A stretch of 64,000 bases of DNA, taken from Firmicutes bacterium UBA5286 (GTDB lineage: Bacteria; Bacillota; Proteinivoracia; UBA4975). A program made the translations under genes and the position numbers. The stretch spans positions 134,898 to 198,897 of the forward strand of contig DHSM01000006.1 in NCBI GenBank assembly GCA_002408465.1. The letters run 5' to 3'. Below, piece after piece: positions 52,774 through 61,937 of this stretch. Each line of letters opens with the position of its first letter. Position 1 is the stretch's first letter. The notes under the pieces are model-generated. The model did not search any database. It was given only the letters and a program-made list of their open reading frames with translations, and had not been told where the DNA came from.

Positions 52774-52803
52774 AACCTGCCGCTGATTCCGGCAGGTTGA
52801 TAT
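52774..52803 (-). terminator. Terminator of the CoA-disulfide reductase gene
   Basis: Minus strand AACCTGCCG and CGGCAGGTT (9 pairs, 7-base loop) then TATTT. The pairing lies just after the stop at 52808. Confidence 0.7.
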
Positions 52804-52807
52804 TATT

Positions 52808-54445
52808 TTAGCCGATAATACTCATAGTGTAGCCTAAATAGCCGCCGGTGAGATTGTAGGCATCAAATCCCTTTTGGATGAGGAAGCGGAAGCCCACATT
52901 TGCCCGATAGCCCACACGGCAATAGATGACAACCTTTTTGTGCGGGTCAAGCTCCAGATAGCGCTTTCTCAACTCGTCCACAGGAATCAGAATTGCCCCC
53001 TCAACATGGCCTCTGTCATACTCTTCCTGGGTGCGGCAGTCAAGGATTGTTATATCTTCGCCTGTGCGCAATTCATCCAGCTGCCGGGGGGTAATAATCC
53101 GCCCTTCCTGCCTGATAACATTGCTGGCGATCATCCCAGCCATGATCACGGGGTCCCTGGCGGAACCAAAGGGAGGGGCGTAAGCCAAGTCGAGATTTTC
53201 CAGGTCGAAAACTGTCAGATTGGCATAGATGGCTGTAGACAATACGTCGATTCGCTTGTCGACACCTTCCCAGCCCACGATCTCCGCTCCGAGAATCAGT
53301 CCGGTAAATTCCTCCACAACCAGTTTGCAAATCATCCACTTAGCCCCGGGATAATAGCCTGCATGATGAAGTGAGGGGCTGTAGCAGACGAAGTATTTTC
53401 TTCCCAGTTCCTTTGCCTGTCCCTCAGTGAGTCCTGTGCGGGCAAGGGTAATGTCACAAGCCTTGATAATACTTGTACCCTGGACACCCTTAAACAGCAA
53501 TTTGCCGCCGGCAGCGTTGGCGCCGGCAACCCGGCCCTGCTTGTTGGCGCTGCCTGCCAGGGGAATGCGGATCATTTTTTTGGATACCAAATGCAAAGAT
53601 TCTACGATATCGCCGGCGGCGTAAATGTCGGGATAACTTGTTTGCATGGTGGCATCGACCATCAGACCGCCACTTTCCCCGATTTGCAGCCCGGCTTTTT
53701 TCGCCAAATCCAGCTGGGGCTTGCTGCCAATAGCCACCACAACCAGATCAGCTTGAATTTTAGCGCCGTTAGAAAGCTCGACTTCTTCCACCCTAGCATT
53801 CCCTTTGATTGCAGTTAGCGCTGCTCCAAGGATTACGTGCATCCCTTTTTCCTGCAAATGCCTCTCTAGAGGAATTGAAAATTCGGGATCAAAGCCCCCA
53901 GCCAGCTGGGGCGCCAGTTCGACAATAGTTGTTTCAATCCCCTGGCTCAACAAGGCTTCAGCGGTTTCCAGGCCGATAAAACCGCCCCCTACCACAATAG
54001 CAGATTTTACACCATCTAAGCCTTGTTTGACATTTACAGCTTCATCAACAGTAAACAAGTTATAGACACCCGGTAGATCGATTCCAGGGAGCGCAGGACT
54101 CACCGGCTTGCTGCCGGGAGCCAAAATCAGCTTGTCATAGTCTACCTTTTTTACGCCCTCTTCGCTTTGCACCTCAATGGCTTTTTCTTCGGGTAGAATC
54201 CTTAGCACTTCATGCTTCAATCTGACGTCTATATTAAATCTGTCTTTAAATAACTGAGCCGTAACCAGCAGGAGATTTTTCTTTTCCTTGATATCTCCGC
54301 CCACATAATAGGGGAGACCACAGTTTGCAAAGGATACATACGGGCCTTTTTCAAAGATGATTATTTCTGCCTTCTCATTAACCCGCCTTGCCTTCACTGC
54401 TGCAGACGCCCCTGCAGCTACTCCGCCTACAACTATAATTTTCAT
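52808..54445 (-). CDS. CoA-disulfide reductase with C-terminal rhodanese domain
   Basis: 545 residues. FAD/NAD(P)H disulfide oxidoreductase: 'KIIVVGGVAAGASAA' FAD motif, the single active Cys at 42 in 'VSFANCGLPYYVGG', NAD(P)-binding 'SAIVVGGGFIGLETAEALL' and 'DIYAAGDIVE'. A rhodanese domain (about 455-545) has Cys in 'VVIYCRVGYRANVG'. This fused form reduces CoA disulfide, CoA-persulfide or polysulfide. ATG 54445 has AAGGAGG upstream. It lies downstream of the GntP permease gene, separated by a terminator, so it may be co-transcribed only by read-through. Confidence 0.93.
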   Translation of the reverse strand: MKIIVVGGVAAGASAAVKARRVNEKAEIIIFEKGPYVSFANCGLPYYVGGDIKEKKNLLLVTAQLFKDRFNIDVRLKHEVLRILPEEKAIEVQSEEGVKKVDYDKLILAPGSKPVSPALPGIDLPGVYNLFTVDEAVNVKQGLDGVKSAIVVGGGFIGLETAEALLSQGIETTIVELAPQLAGGFDPEFSIPLERHLQEKGMHVILGAALTAIKGNARVEEVELSNGAKIQADLVVVAIGSKPQLDLAKKAGLQIGESGGLMVDATMQTSYPDIYAAGDIVESLHLVSKKMIRIPLAGSANKQGRVAGANAAGGKLLFKGVQGTSIIKACDITLARTGLTEGQAKELGRKYFVCYSPSLHHAGYYPGAKWMICKLVVEEFTGLILGAEIVGWEGVDKRIDVLSTAIYANLTVFDLENLDLAYAPPFGSARDPVIMAGMIASNVIRQEGRIITPRQLDELRTGEDITILDCRTQEEYDRGHVEGAILIPVDELRKRYLELDPHKKVVIYCRVGYRANVGFRFLIQKGFDAYNLTGGYLGYTMSIIG

Positions 54446-54467
54446 AAATTTCCCTCCTTGCCCGGAT

Positions 54468-54503
54468 ATTAAAAAAAAGATGGGGGGTCCTTTAAGGCCC
54501 CCC
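54468..54503 (-). terminator. Terminator between GntP permease and CoA-disulfide reductase genes
   Basis: Minus strand GGGGGGCCTTAAAGGACCCCCC hairpin followed by ATCTTTTTTTT. It is only about 20 bases before the next ribosome site, so it could act as an attenuator. Confidence 0.85.
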
Positions 54504-54608
54504 AAGAAATACGTTTTTCCTGACCAGCCAACCGTCCCGGCTCACTTCCTGCCTGAACCCTTAAAAACAATGAAGAGTGCCGGCAACTAAGGTGCGATTG
54601 TACCGGTA

Positions 54609-55955
54609 TTACAAACCAAAGGGTGTGGCCCAAACTAAGGATAACAGATAGGTTACGATTAACGAGACTACCGACATGATACCACACACTGCAGAATAAG
54701 TTTTAAATCCGCCAGAGAGTGTAAGATTGGGCACCAAGGTAGATACCCAGAAACCGCTGTCATTCATCCACCTGATAGCCATGGCGCCGCCAAAGGCTGC
54801 GCAGGCAAGATACAGAGGAGAAACGCCAAGGGATGAAATATTAGGGGCAATCAAGCTGGCAGCTGTAATCATGCCGACAGTTCCTGATCCCTGTACTGCG
54901 CCGATAATCGCGGCCACAACCCAGACAAAGAGAATGGGGCTGATGTTCCAGTTGGTCATCATTGCCGTTATGGACGCTCCGCTGCCACTGGCATTGATAA
55001 CTGCTGCAAAAGAGCCACCAGCGCCAGTAATCAAAAGGATTGTTCCCAGCACTGCCAGAGAGTCGGTCAAAGACTTGTTAGTCTTATCTCTGCCGATGAC
55101 ACCCCAGGAAATGATAATGGCAACAATCGCGCCAGCCAAGAGAGCAATTACCCTGTTGGACAGGAATTGCACATATGCAGGTATTTCCTCGGCAAAGGCG
55201 TTATAAACAGTTCCGAACAGAATCATGATAATGGGGAGGATGATTGGAATTATTGAAAGAATAAAGCTTGGAAGTTTGACGTTTTCTTCTTTCTTTACTT
55301 CTTCTTGTACAGCTTGCTCTTCATCTTTTTCAGGATCCCACTTGATAACCTTTTTGTCCAGCAGCACTTTATAGATGTAATAAGTGAGAACTGCGGAAAC
55401 AGCTCCAATAACCACCCCGATGACAAACATCTGACCAATCGGGATTCCTAAAATTTCAGCGCCGGCTAAGGGGCCAGGGGTAGGCAAAATAAAGCAGTGG
55501 GCAATCCCTGCGCCAGCAACCAATGCTCCTAGATAATAGGGCAAGGGATGCCGGGTTACTTTGCTTAATCCTTTAGCGATGGGGGAAACGATGACAAAGA
55601 CGACGTCATAGAATACAGGAATAGAAGCCAGGAAACCTGTTGCAGCCATTGCCCAAGGAGTATTTTCCTTCTTCTTGATTCCCTTGAGGAAGCCATTGGC
55701 GATTGATTCGACACCGCCGTAATCAGCTACCAGCTTGCCAATCATGATGCCGAAGGCGATAGGCAAGCCAATGCCTGTCATCAGACCGCCAAAGCCTGAA
55801 GAAATTGTGGACACAGTTTCAACAAGACCCAAACCGGAAGCGATTCCCAGATATAAGGAGCCGACTACTAATCCTATGGCAGCATTTAGTTTGAGATATG
55901 CCATGAGAAAAACCATTATTACTACTGCAATAAGCAGATGCACCAAAACTCCCAT
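54609..55955 (-). CDS. GntP-family organic acid/sugar acid permease
   Basis: 448 residues, 12 or more membrane segments. Matches the gluconate:H+ symporter family: 'GFGGLMTGIGLPIAFGIMIGKL', 'HCFILPTPGPLAGAEILGI', 'GSGTVGMITAASLIAP', 'MAIRWMNDSGFWV'. Family substrates are gluconate, other aldonates, hydroxybutyrate and serine. A charged loop (about 205-225) sits in the middle. GGGAGG precedes ATG. It is downstream of the dehydratase and mhp genes on the same strand, after a gap of 268 bases, and is the likely importer of that pathway's substrate. Confidence 0.92.
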   Translation of the reverse strand: MGVLVHLLIAVVIMVFLMAYLKLNAAIGLVVGSLYLGIASGLGLVETVSTISSGFGGLMTGIGLPIAFGIMIGKLVADYGGVESIANGFLKGIKKKENTPWAMAATGFLASIPVFYDVVFVIVSPIAKGLSKVTRHPLPYYLGALVAGAGIAHCFILPTPGPLAGAEILGIPIGQMFVIGVVIGAVSAVLTYYIYKVLLDKKVIKWDPEKDEEQAVQEEVKKEENVKLPSFILSIIPIILPIIMILFGTVYNAFAEEIPAYVQFLSNRVIALLAGAIVAIIISWGVIGRDKTNKSLTDSLAVLGTILLITGAGGSFAAVINASGSGASITAMMTNWNISPILFVWVVAAIIGAVQGSGTVGMITAASLIAPNISSLGVSPLYLACAAFGGAMAIRWMNDSGFWVSTLVPNLTLSGGFKTYSAVCGIMSVVSLIVTYLLSLVWATPFGL

Positions 55956-56223
55956 TTTTTAAAACCTCCCTTAGAATTAGATCCTTTATTTAACCTGTAA
56001 AACAACCAAAATCATTGAGTTTACATCCTACAGGATACAAGTTTCAAAGTATGGCCCCCTAACCCCTCTTGCGCGGTGTAAATATAGTTTTTATCATTAC
56101 AGTTGTTGAAGAGTAATGGGGCCAAGCCATCTAAGTTTACTTACAATCGGTGACCGCCAAGGGCGGCTGTCAAGGTCAGGAATGTTTTGTATCTTGATGC
56201 CTTGAGGCATCATTATCAAAGAC
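55956..56223 (-). other. 268-base gap before the GntP permease gene
   Basis: Contains a small hairpin GATGCC-TTGA-GGCATC at 56196-56211 without a U-tract, and an imperfect GC-rich hairpin near 56150-56172. No gene is seen. It may hold a separate promoter for the permease. Confidence 0.4.
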
Positions 56224-56832
56224 CTAGACTAAATTGTGGTCTTTTTGGATTTGCTCTAGTGTCCTCGGATTCTCTAACATGTCAAGAATGAAACCTACGG
56301 CGAGACCAGCTGTCTTTGAAATTGTGCATTTTCCCGGAGCCAGGCAGCCTCTTTCCTTTTCTTCTTTGGAAAAATCAGCTTTTGCGACGGGGTTCCATGA
56401 ATTCCACCATTTGCCAAAGCGTTTCCAGGTTACACTTCTGCAAGTTACGCCGCCGTATTCTTCCAGGAACTTCTGGCCAACAGTCTTGGCCACATTATCA
56501 AAAGCGATCCAGCGGTAATCTTTGTTTTCCAGCTGTTTTTGCCGGTCTACGCCTGAGGCCAGGCTGATAGCAAAAGCCGCTCCTGTCAAGGCCCCGCAGT
56601 TGCCATCGCCCATGTTGGCATGTCCCCCGGAAAGGCCTACAAGACATTTGAAGATTGCTTCTTCAGATTCTTTATCTGTAAGCTCAACTCCATATTCCCT
56701 TAATGTGTCAACAACAGCAACGAAAGTTGACTGTGCACAACCCCAATATTTAGTTGTATTCTCATACCCCAGTTGTACAGCCCTGTCAATGCATTCCTGT
56801 TTGCATCCTGTACAATCATGCTTGCATCCCAT
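56224..56832 (-). CDS. C_GCAxxG_C_C family redox protein, copy 2
   Basis: 202 residues with 13 or so cysteines: an N-terminal cluster 'MGCKHDCTGCKQEC', 'WGCAQST', the family block 'GDGNCGALTGAAFAISLASG', 'GVTCRSV', and a C-terminal pair 'RGCLAPGKCTISKTA'. The family is thought to bind a metal or Fe-S centre or act through thiol redox, but its function is not established. The extra N-terminal CX3CX2CX3C cluster is absent in the neighbouring copy. AAAGGAGG precedes ATG. It lies 24 bases downstream of its paralogue. Confidence 0.88.
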   Translation of the reverse strand: MGCKHDCTGCKQECIDRAVQLGYENTTKYWGCAQSTFVAVVDTLREYGVELTDKESEEAIFKCLVGLSGGHANMGDGNCGALTGAAFAISLASGVDRQKQLENKDYRWIAFDNVAKTVGQKFLEEYGGVTCRSVTWKRFGKWWNSWNPVAKADFSKEEKERGCLAPGKCTISKTAGLAVGFILDMLENPRTLEQIQKDHNLV

Positions 56833-56856
56833 CTGTATAACCTCCTTTATAATTTG

Positions 56857-57459
56857 TTATTTAAGATCCATCTCGGGTTCATGTTCTTTCCATACCCAGG
56901 ATTGGTCTTCAGGATTATTGATCAGATCCCAGATTGTCTCGACAGCCCAGCCGGCAGCCTTGGAGATGATACAGCCGTTGGCATGTCTGCACCCGACTTT
57001 TTCCGCTTGAGCGAACAATTCTTTGTTCCGGCCGGGGAACTGAGAGTCAAAGGCCATGCCGAATCTCTTCATGAGAATATTACGGCAGATAATGGAACCG
57101 TATTCCTTGACGAATTTGTCGCCAACGCCTTCTTTGACATTGTAATAGGAAATCCAGCGCTGCCACTTGCCGTTTTTCTCTTGTTCTTCTCTGCCGATTC
57201 CTACCGCCAGGCTGATGGCGGCGCTGGAACCCAAAACCGCGCCGCAAGTGCCAATGTGCATATTGCCGCAACCGCCGGTTAGACCAATGAGTGCCTTGAA
57301 GATTTCATTTTGCACTTCGGGAGAAACAAGCTCAATGCCTTCCTCTCTCAGTGCATCCAGGGCTGCGGAAAATGAACAGTGCGCGCAACCGACGAGAGTT
57401 CCCTGATACTGGAATGCAAGCTCTTTAGCCCTCTGAATACATCTCTCTTTGTTTTCCAC
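56857..57459 (-). CDS. C_GCAxxG_C_C family redox protein, copy 1
   Basis: 200 residues, homologous over its length to the next gene: 'LVGCAHCSFSAALDALREEGIEL', 'GCGNMHIGTCGAVLGSSAAISLAVG', 'GSIICRNILMKRFG', 'KVGCRHANGCIISKAAG'. It lacks the N-terminal four-cysteine cluster of copy 2. GTG start at 57459 with AAGGAGG upstream, 41 bases after the dehydratase gene, so the two are probably in the same transcript. A role in electron transfer or in maturing/repairing the dehydratase Fe-S cluster is a guess from context. Confidence 0.88.
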   Translation of the reverse strand: MENKERCIQRAKELAFQYQGTLVGCAHCSFSAALDALREEGIELVSPEVQNEIFKALIGLTGGCGNMHIGTCGAVLGSSAAISLAVGIGREEQEKNGKWQRWISYYNVKEGVGDKFVKEYGSIICRNILMKRFGMAFDSQFPGRNKELFAQAEKVGCRHANGCIISKAAGWAVETIWDLINNPEDQSWVWKEHEPEMDLK

Positions 57460-57500
57460 CTATTAGACCTCCTTATTTTTGCAGCCAAATAGCGGGATGT

Positions 57501-59162
57501 TTATTTTTTAAACACTGCTCCCTTGCTAGCTGACGATGCAAGTTTGGAATAATGGTACAAATAGCCTTTTTCTACTTTGGGTTTCGGGGGACACCAGTTC
57601 AACTTTCTCTGTTCCAGCTCCTCCTGCGATAAATGCACCTCCAGTTTCTTAGCATTGATATCTATTTCTATGATATCTCCGTCTTGCAACAGAGCAATCG
57701 GACCACCCTCTGCCGCCTCAGGTGAAATGTGACCAATGGCCGGTCCTCTGGTTGCGCCGGAAAAGCGACCGTCTGTAATGATTGCAACATTCTTGTCCAG
57801 GCCCATGCCTACCAGGGCGGAGGTCGCGATCAGCATTTCCCGCATTCCCGGACCGCCTTTGGGTCCCTCATACCTGATTACAACGACATCTCCTTCTTTA
57901 ATAGCTCCAGAGTATATCGCTTTCTGAGCATCTTCTTCCAAATCGAACACTCTAGCCGGGCCCACATGTTTCCACATTTCCGGTGCAACTGCTGTCCGCT
58001 TTACTGCAGCCCCTTCCGGCGCCAGGTTCCCTGCCAGTATGGCGATTCCACCGGTAGAATGCCAGGGGTTGTCCACAGTCCTGATTACATCATCCCGCTC
58101 AATGCAGGCGTTCTCAATTACTTGGCCAACAGTCTTTAAACCTACTGTCATGACACCTGTATTGATTAGTTTCTTCCGGGCCAGCTCCTTCATTACTGCA
58201 CTGACGCCGCCAGCTTCATAAAGATCCTGCAGGTGATGGGGGCCAGCGGGACTCATATTGCACAAATGGGGAGTCTTATCGCTGATTTCATTAAAGATCT
58301 CAAGATCGATTTCCATACCTGCCTCATAGGCAATCGCCGGCAGGTGCAAGACAGTATTTGTAGATCCGCCCAAAGCCACATCGACGACGATGGCATTCCT
58401 CAAGCTCTCCATGGTAATAATGTCCAGGGGCCGTATATTCTGTTCCACCAGCTGGACAATCTGCCGGCCTGTTTGTTTTGCAAGGCGAATTCTTGCGGCA
58501 TATACTGCAGGAATCGTTCCGTTGCCTGGCAGCGCCATCCCCATTGCTTCAGTCAGGCAGTTCATAGTGTTCGCCGTAAACATCCCAGAACATGAGCCAC
58601 AGGTGGGGCAACCGCTATCTTCAATCTTGCTAAGTTCTTCAAGCCCCATTTTACCGGCAGCGTAACTGCCCTGGCATTCGCCTACATAGCTGACATCAAT
58701 GTCCTTGCCTTTGTATCTTCCCGCCAGCATGGGACCGCCGCTGACAACTATCGCCGGGATATTCATCCTAACTGCGGCCATAAGCATTCCGGGAACAATC
58801 TTGTCGCAGTTTGGCACCAAGACTAGCCCGTCGAATCTGTGGGCCTCAGTCATTATCTCTACCGAATCGGCAATATGCTCGCGGCTGGCCAGGGGATATC
58901 TCATGCCGGCATGCCCCATGGCAATGCCGTCACAGACCCCTATGGTTGGGAACTCAACTGGCATGCCGCCGGCGGCCCAAATACCTGCTTTTACAGCTTC
59001 GGTAATGCTATCCAGGTTGGTATGACCGGGAACTATTTCGTTTTGGGAATTGGCAATGCCAATTATCGGTCGTGCTAAATCTTCATCTGAGTAGCCTGCT
59101 GCTTTAAGGAGTGATCTGTGCCATGCTCTGAAAGGGCCTTTTTTAATTTCATCGCTTCGCAA
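57501..59162 (-). CDS. ilvD: IlvD/Edd-family dehydratase
   Basis: 553 residues. Fe-S dehydratase that converts 2,3-dihydroxy acids to 2-oxo acids. Ligands: D78 in 'VCDGIAMGH', 'PNCDK' with C119, D120 and K121 (carbamylated in homologues), '[19 protein letters not shown]' (C185, C188, C191), and the C-terminal '[20 protein letters not shown]' with the catalytic Ser. Start TTG 59162 with GGAGG. Closest in general form to dihydroxy-acid dehydratase, but no other branched-chain amino acid gene is present. Its place behind mhpD, mhpF and mhpE suggests instead an aldonate or deoxyaldonate substrate. Confidence 0.82.
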   Translation of the reverse strand: MRSDEIKKGPFRAWHRSLLKAAGYSDEDLARPIIGIANSQNEIVPGHTNLDSITEAVKAGIWAAGGMPVEFPTIGVCDGIAMGHAGMRYPLASREHIADSVEIMTEAHRFDGLVLVPNCDKIVPGMLMAAVRMNIPAIVVSGGPMLAGRYKGKDIDVSYVGECQGSYAAGKMGLEELSKIEDSGCPTCGSCSGMFTANTMNCLTEAMGMALPGNGTIPAVYAARIRLAKQTGRQIVQLVEQNIRPLDIITMESLRNAIVVDVALGGSTNTVLHLPAIAYEAGMEIDLEIFNEISDKTPHLCNMSPAGPHHLQDLYEAGGVSAVMKELARKKLINTGVMTVGLKTVGQVIENACIERDDVIRTVDNPWHSTGGIAILAGNLAPEGAAVKRTAVAPEMWKHVGPARVFDLEEDAQKAIYSGAIKEGDVVVIRYEGPKGGPGMREMLIATSALVGMGLDKNVAIITDGRFSGATRGPAIGHISPEAAEGGPIALLQDGDIIEIDINAKKLEVHLSQEELEQRKLNWCPPKPKVEKGYLYHYSKLASSASKGAVFKK

Positions 59163-59185
59163 AATTCTCGCCTCCTTTTTCTGAT

Positions 59186-60199
59186 TTAGTTTTCCTTCTG
59201 TTTCTGTTGAAAAAGTTTATAGGCCACATCGATAATCATATCTTCCTGGCCGCCAACCATTTTTCTTTTGCCAAGTTCCGCCAGAATATCTCTGGGATCA
59301 AGCTTAAACCTCTTTGCCGCCCGCTCGGTATGAATCAAAAAGCTTGAATAGACACCGGCGTATCCCAGCATCAAGGCGGATTTATCAATAATTTGCGGTC
59401 TGGTGGCTATGGGGGCGAGGATATCTTCTGCTGCATCAACTATTTTGTAGAAATCTATTTTTGTGGGCTGATTGTACTTTTCCAATACCCCTATTAGTAC
59501 CTCAGTTTGAGCATTACCTGCTCCAGCCCCCAGACCGCGAAGTGAACCATCAAGATACGTTGCCCCGGCCTTAACCGCTGCCAAGGCATTGGCTATGGCC
59601 AGTCCTAAATTGTTGTGGGCATGAAATCCCACAGGCACATGGAGATTGCTTTTCAGCTCGGCAATCTTTTCTCCGACTTCCTCCGGTAACATCGCTCCGG
59701 CGGAATCGGCCATGTAAACAACATCAGAGCCATAGGACTCAAGCAACTTTGCCTGTTCCAAGATCTTTGCCTTTGACTCCATATGGGACATCATCAGAAA
59801 GCCAAAGGTTGTCAAACCTAGTTTTTTGCTGAACTTAATGTGCTGTTCGGCAATATCTGCTTCGGTAACATGAGTGGCAATACGTGCAGCTTTGGCGCCG
59901 TTTGCTTTTGCCATTTCCAAATCTTCAATAGTGCCAATGCCGGGAATGAGCAAAACGGTAAGATTGGCGTTTTTAATAACATTAGAAGCAACAGCTAACC
60001 TATCCTTATCACTGGTAAGCGCCCAGCCATAGTTTTGGGAAGAACCGCTGAGGCCATCACCATGACTAATTTCGATATAATCCACTCCTGCTTGATCCAA
60101 CCCTGCCGCCACATCTTTCACCTGGTCCAGGGTAAATTTATGAGATACTGCATGACTTCCGTCTCTAAGAGTGGTATCGACAATATTTATTTTTTGCAT
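59186..60199 (-). CDS. mhpE: 4-hydroxy-2-oxovalerate aldolase
   Basis: 337 residues, the usual length. Splits 4-hydroxy-2-oxopentanoate to pyruvate and acetaldehyde, channelled to the partner dehydrogenase. HMGL-like TIM barrel: '[17 protein letters not shown]' (metal Asp and catalytic Arg/His), '[11 protein letters not shown]', '[20 protein letters not shown]' (HXH metal ligands), then the DmpG communication domain at the C-terminus. The ATG at 60199 is chosen by family length; the longer frame overlaps mhpF. Two bases separate it from mhpF. Confidence 0.95.
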   Translation of the reverse strand: MQKINIVDTTLRDGSHAVSHKFTLDQVKDVAAGLDQAGVDYIEISHGDGLSGSSQNYGWALTSDKDRLAVASNVIKNANLTVLLIPGIGTIEDLEMAKANGAKAARIATHVTEADIAEQHIKFSKKLGLTTFGFLMMSHMESKAKILEQAKLLESYGSDVVYMADSAGAMLPEEVGEKIAELKSNLHVPVGFHAHNNLGLAIANALAAVKAGATYLDGSLRGLGAGAGNAQTEVLIGVLEKYNQPTKIDFYKIVDAAEDILAPIATRPQIIDKSALMLGYAGVYSSFLIHTERAAKRFKLDPRDILAELGKRKMVGGQEDMIIDVAYKLFQQKQKEN

Positions 60200-60201
60200 T
60201 T

Positions 60202-61074
60202 CTAGCGCCCCACCTTTCCAGACATTGCAGCCACAAGTCTTTCGGCAGCAGCGACTGCGGCACAATTCATGATGTCAAGGTTGCCGGAATACTTTGGCAG
60301 GAAATCACCTTTGCCCTCAACTTCGACAATTACGGTAACCACACCATCTTCCAGCAGCGGCGGCACCCTAAGCCTGTATCCAGGCACATACGATCCAACC
60401 TGCTTAACCATATCCATTACCGATTTTTCGATTGCCTGACAATCAGGTTTTTCAACTTTTACATAGATAGTATTGGTCATAATAATGGGAGGTTCCGCTG
60501 GATTCAAAACAATAATTGCCTTGCCTTTTTTGGCGCCCCCAACTTTACAGATTGCATTCGCGGTTGTCTGGGTAAATTCATCAATGTTTTGCCTTGTGCC
60601 AGGACCAGCGCTTTTGCTGGAAATACAGGCTACAATCTCTGCATATTCAGCGCCAGCGGCCCTATGCACTGCATACACTATTGGCACCGTAGCCTGACCG
60701 CCGCAGGTTACCATGTTGATATTCGGCTCTCCCACCAGTTTGTCAATATTCACTGACGGCACTACGAAGGGGCCCACAGATGCCGGGGTCAAATCAATGG
60801 CAATTTTGCCGGCAGCTTTATACAAAGGCGCATTTTCTATATGGGGAGCGGCGCTTGTGGCATCAAAGACAATTTTGACCTCGCTGTCTTCCAACATTGG
60901 TTCCAGACCGGTGATATTTGTCTTGATACCGTATGATTTCGCGATTCTAATACCTTCTGATTCCTTTATGCCAATTACCCATTTCAAGTCCAGGCAATTG
61001 CTTCTGCGAATTTTAAATAGTAAATCCGTGCCGATATTCCCCGGGCCAACTATTGCTACTCCAATTTTTTCCAT
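60202..61074 (-). CDS. mhpF: Acetaldehyde dehydrogenase (acylating)
   Basis: 290 residues. Oxidises acetaldehyde to acetyl-CoA with NAD+ and CoA in complex with MhpE. N-terminal '[17 protein letters not shown]' Rossmann motif, '[10 protein letters not shown]', the catalytic Cys in '[17 protein letters not shown]', and '[19 protein letters not shown]'. AGGAGG precedes ATG 61074. Adjacent to mhpE and mhpD in the standard order of meta-cleavage lower pathways. Confidence 0.95.
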   Translation of the reverse strand: MEKIGVAIVGPGNIGTDLLFKIRRSNCLDLKWVIGIKESEGIRIAKSYGIKTNITGLEPMLEDSEVKIVFDATSAAPHIENAPLYKAAGKIAIDLTPASVGPFVVPSVNIDKLVGEPNINMVTCGGQATVPIVYAVHRAAGAEYAEIVACISSKSAGPGTRQNIDEFTQTTANAICKVGGAKKGKAIIVLNPAEPPIIMTNTIYVKVEKPDCQAIEKSVMDMVKQVGSYVPGYRLRVPPLLEDGVVTVIVEVEGKGDFLPKYSGNLDIMNCAAVAAAERLVAAMSGKVGR

Positions 61075-61092
61075 TTCTGCAACCCTCCTGAG

Positions 61093-61866
61093 CTAACTAA
61101 ATTTAACTGATACATTTCCTAGTCGATCAAAAGTAAGATTAAATACGTCCCCCTTTTCTGCATTTACTGCTGCTGTGATTGCCCCCGATAAAATTATCTC
61201 GCCGGCTTTCAAGCAAATGCCGAATTCGGACAATTTATTGGCAAGCCAAGCCACTGAAACCACAGGATTGCCTAAAACCTCAATACCTGTGCCGGAGTTA
61301 ACCAAGTCACCATTTTTTTCAATGAACATGCCCAGACTTCTCAGATCAAAATCCATGAGGTTATACATGCGGCTGCCCAGCACAATTCTGGCGCTGGAGG
61401 CATTATCGGCAACCGTGTCCGCGAGTTTAATCTTCCAATCCCTGATCCGGCTGTCCACAATTTCAATGGCGGGAAGGATTCCCTCTGTTGAGCCGATAAC
61501 ATCAATCTCTGTGACCCCAGGCCCCTGCAAATCTTTGTTGAGCACAAAGGCTATCTCGCCTTCAACTCTTGGGATAAGGAATTCTTGCCGGGGACAGATG
61601 CCGCCGTTGGAAACAAGCATGGTATTTAATAAATGACCGTAATCTGGTTCATCGACCCCCAGTAGTTTTTGCATTCCAAAACTTGTGAGGCCAATCTTTT
61701 TGCCGATTATTTTTCGTCCGGATTTAAGTCTTTCCCCGATAACAGCCAGCTGCACCTCATAGGCCTTTTCTACCGTCAGTTCAGGGTAAGATTGGGTAAG
61801 TTGTTCAATTGGTTGTACATTGTCTTCAGCATCCAGAAGCATGGCGGCCAGTCTTTGAATCTCCAT
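61093..61866 (-). CDS. mhpD: 2-keto-4-pentenoate hydratase
   Basis: 257 residues. Adds water to 2-hydroxypenta-2,4-dienoate (enol form of 2-oxopent-4-enoate) to give 4-hydroxy-2-oxopentanoate. FAH-like fold with the metal-binding 'PRVEGEIAFVL' (EXE), 'ILPAIEIVDSRI' and 'IILSGAITAAVNAEKGD'. A close family is 4-oxalocrotonate decarboxylase, but the mhpF/mhpE neighbours fit either. AAAAGGAG precedes ATG. First structural gene after the IclR regulator, with an operator-like element (61888-61902) in the 71-base gap. Confidence 0.9.
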   Translation of the reverse strand: MEIQRLAAMLLDAEDNVQPIEQLTQSYPELTVEKAYEVQLAVIGERLKSGRKIIGKKIGLTSFGMQKLLGVDEPDYGHLLNTMLVSNGGICPRQEFLIPRVEGEIAFVLNKDLQGPGVTEIDVIGSTEGILPAIEIVDSRIRDWKIKLADTVADNASSARIVLGSRMYNLMDFDLRSLGMFIEKNGDLVNSGTGIEVLGNPVVSVAWLANKLSEFGICLKAGEIILSGAITAAVNAEKGDVFNLTFDRLGNVSVKFS

Positions 61867-61887
61867 TAAGCAACTCTCCTTTTAACT

Positions 61888-61902
61888 TTGTCCGACATCG
61901 TC
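61888..61902 (-). promoter_or_regulatory. Operator-like element TTGTCCGACATCGTC upstream of mhpD
   Basis: Written on the plus strand. It shares the pattern TTGTYCGAYATYGTC with the element upstream of the IclR gene (62747-62761); the differences are transitions only. Likely the IclR binding site that controls the catabolic genes. Confidence 0.55.
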
Positions 61903-61937
61903 AAACAGCGTTTTGGTTGATCTGCAAAAAAAATATA

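Noticed and set aside
56150..56211. Terminator between the C_GCAxxG_C_C genes and the permease gene
   Set aside because: The hairpins are present but no U-tract follows on the transcribed strand, so termination was not called.
57501..59162. IlvD-like gene as evidence of branched-chain amino acid synthesis
   Set aside because: No ilvB, ilvN, ilvC, ilvE or leu genes are near; the catabolic neighbours make a biosynthetic role less likely, though it cannot be excluded from sequence.
61093..61866. Aromatic degradation pathway
   Set aside because: MhpD, MhpE and MhpF alone suggest it, but no ring hydroxylase, extradiol dioxygenase or ring-fission hydrolase is present, and the array pairs with a GntP permease.
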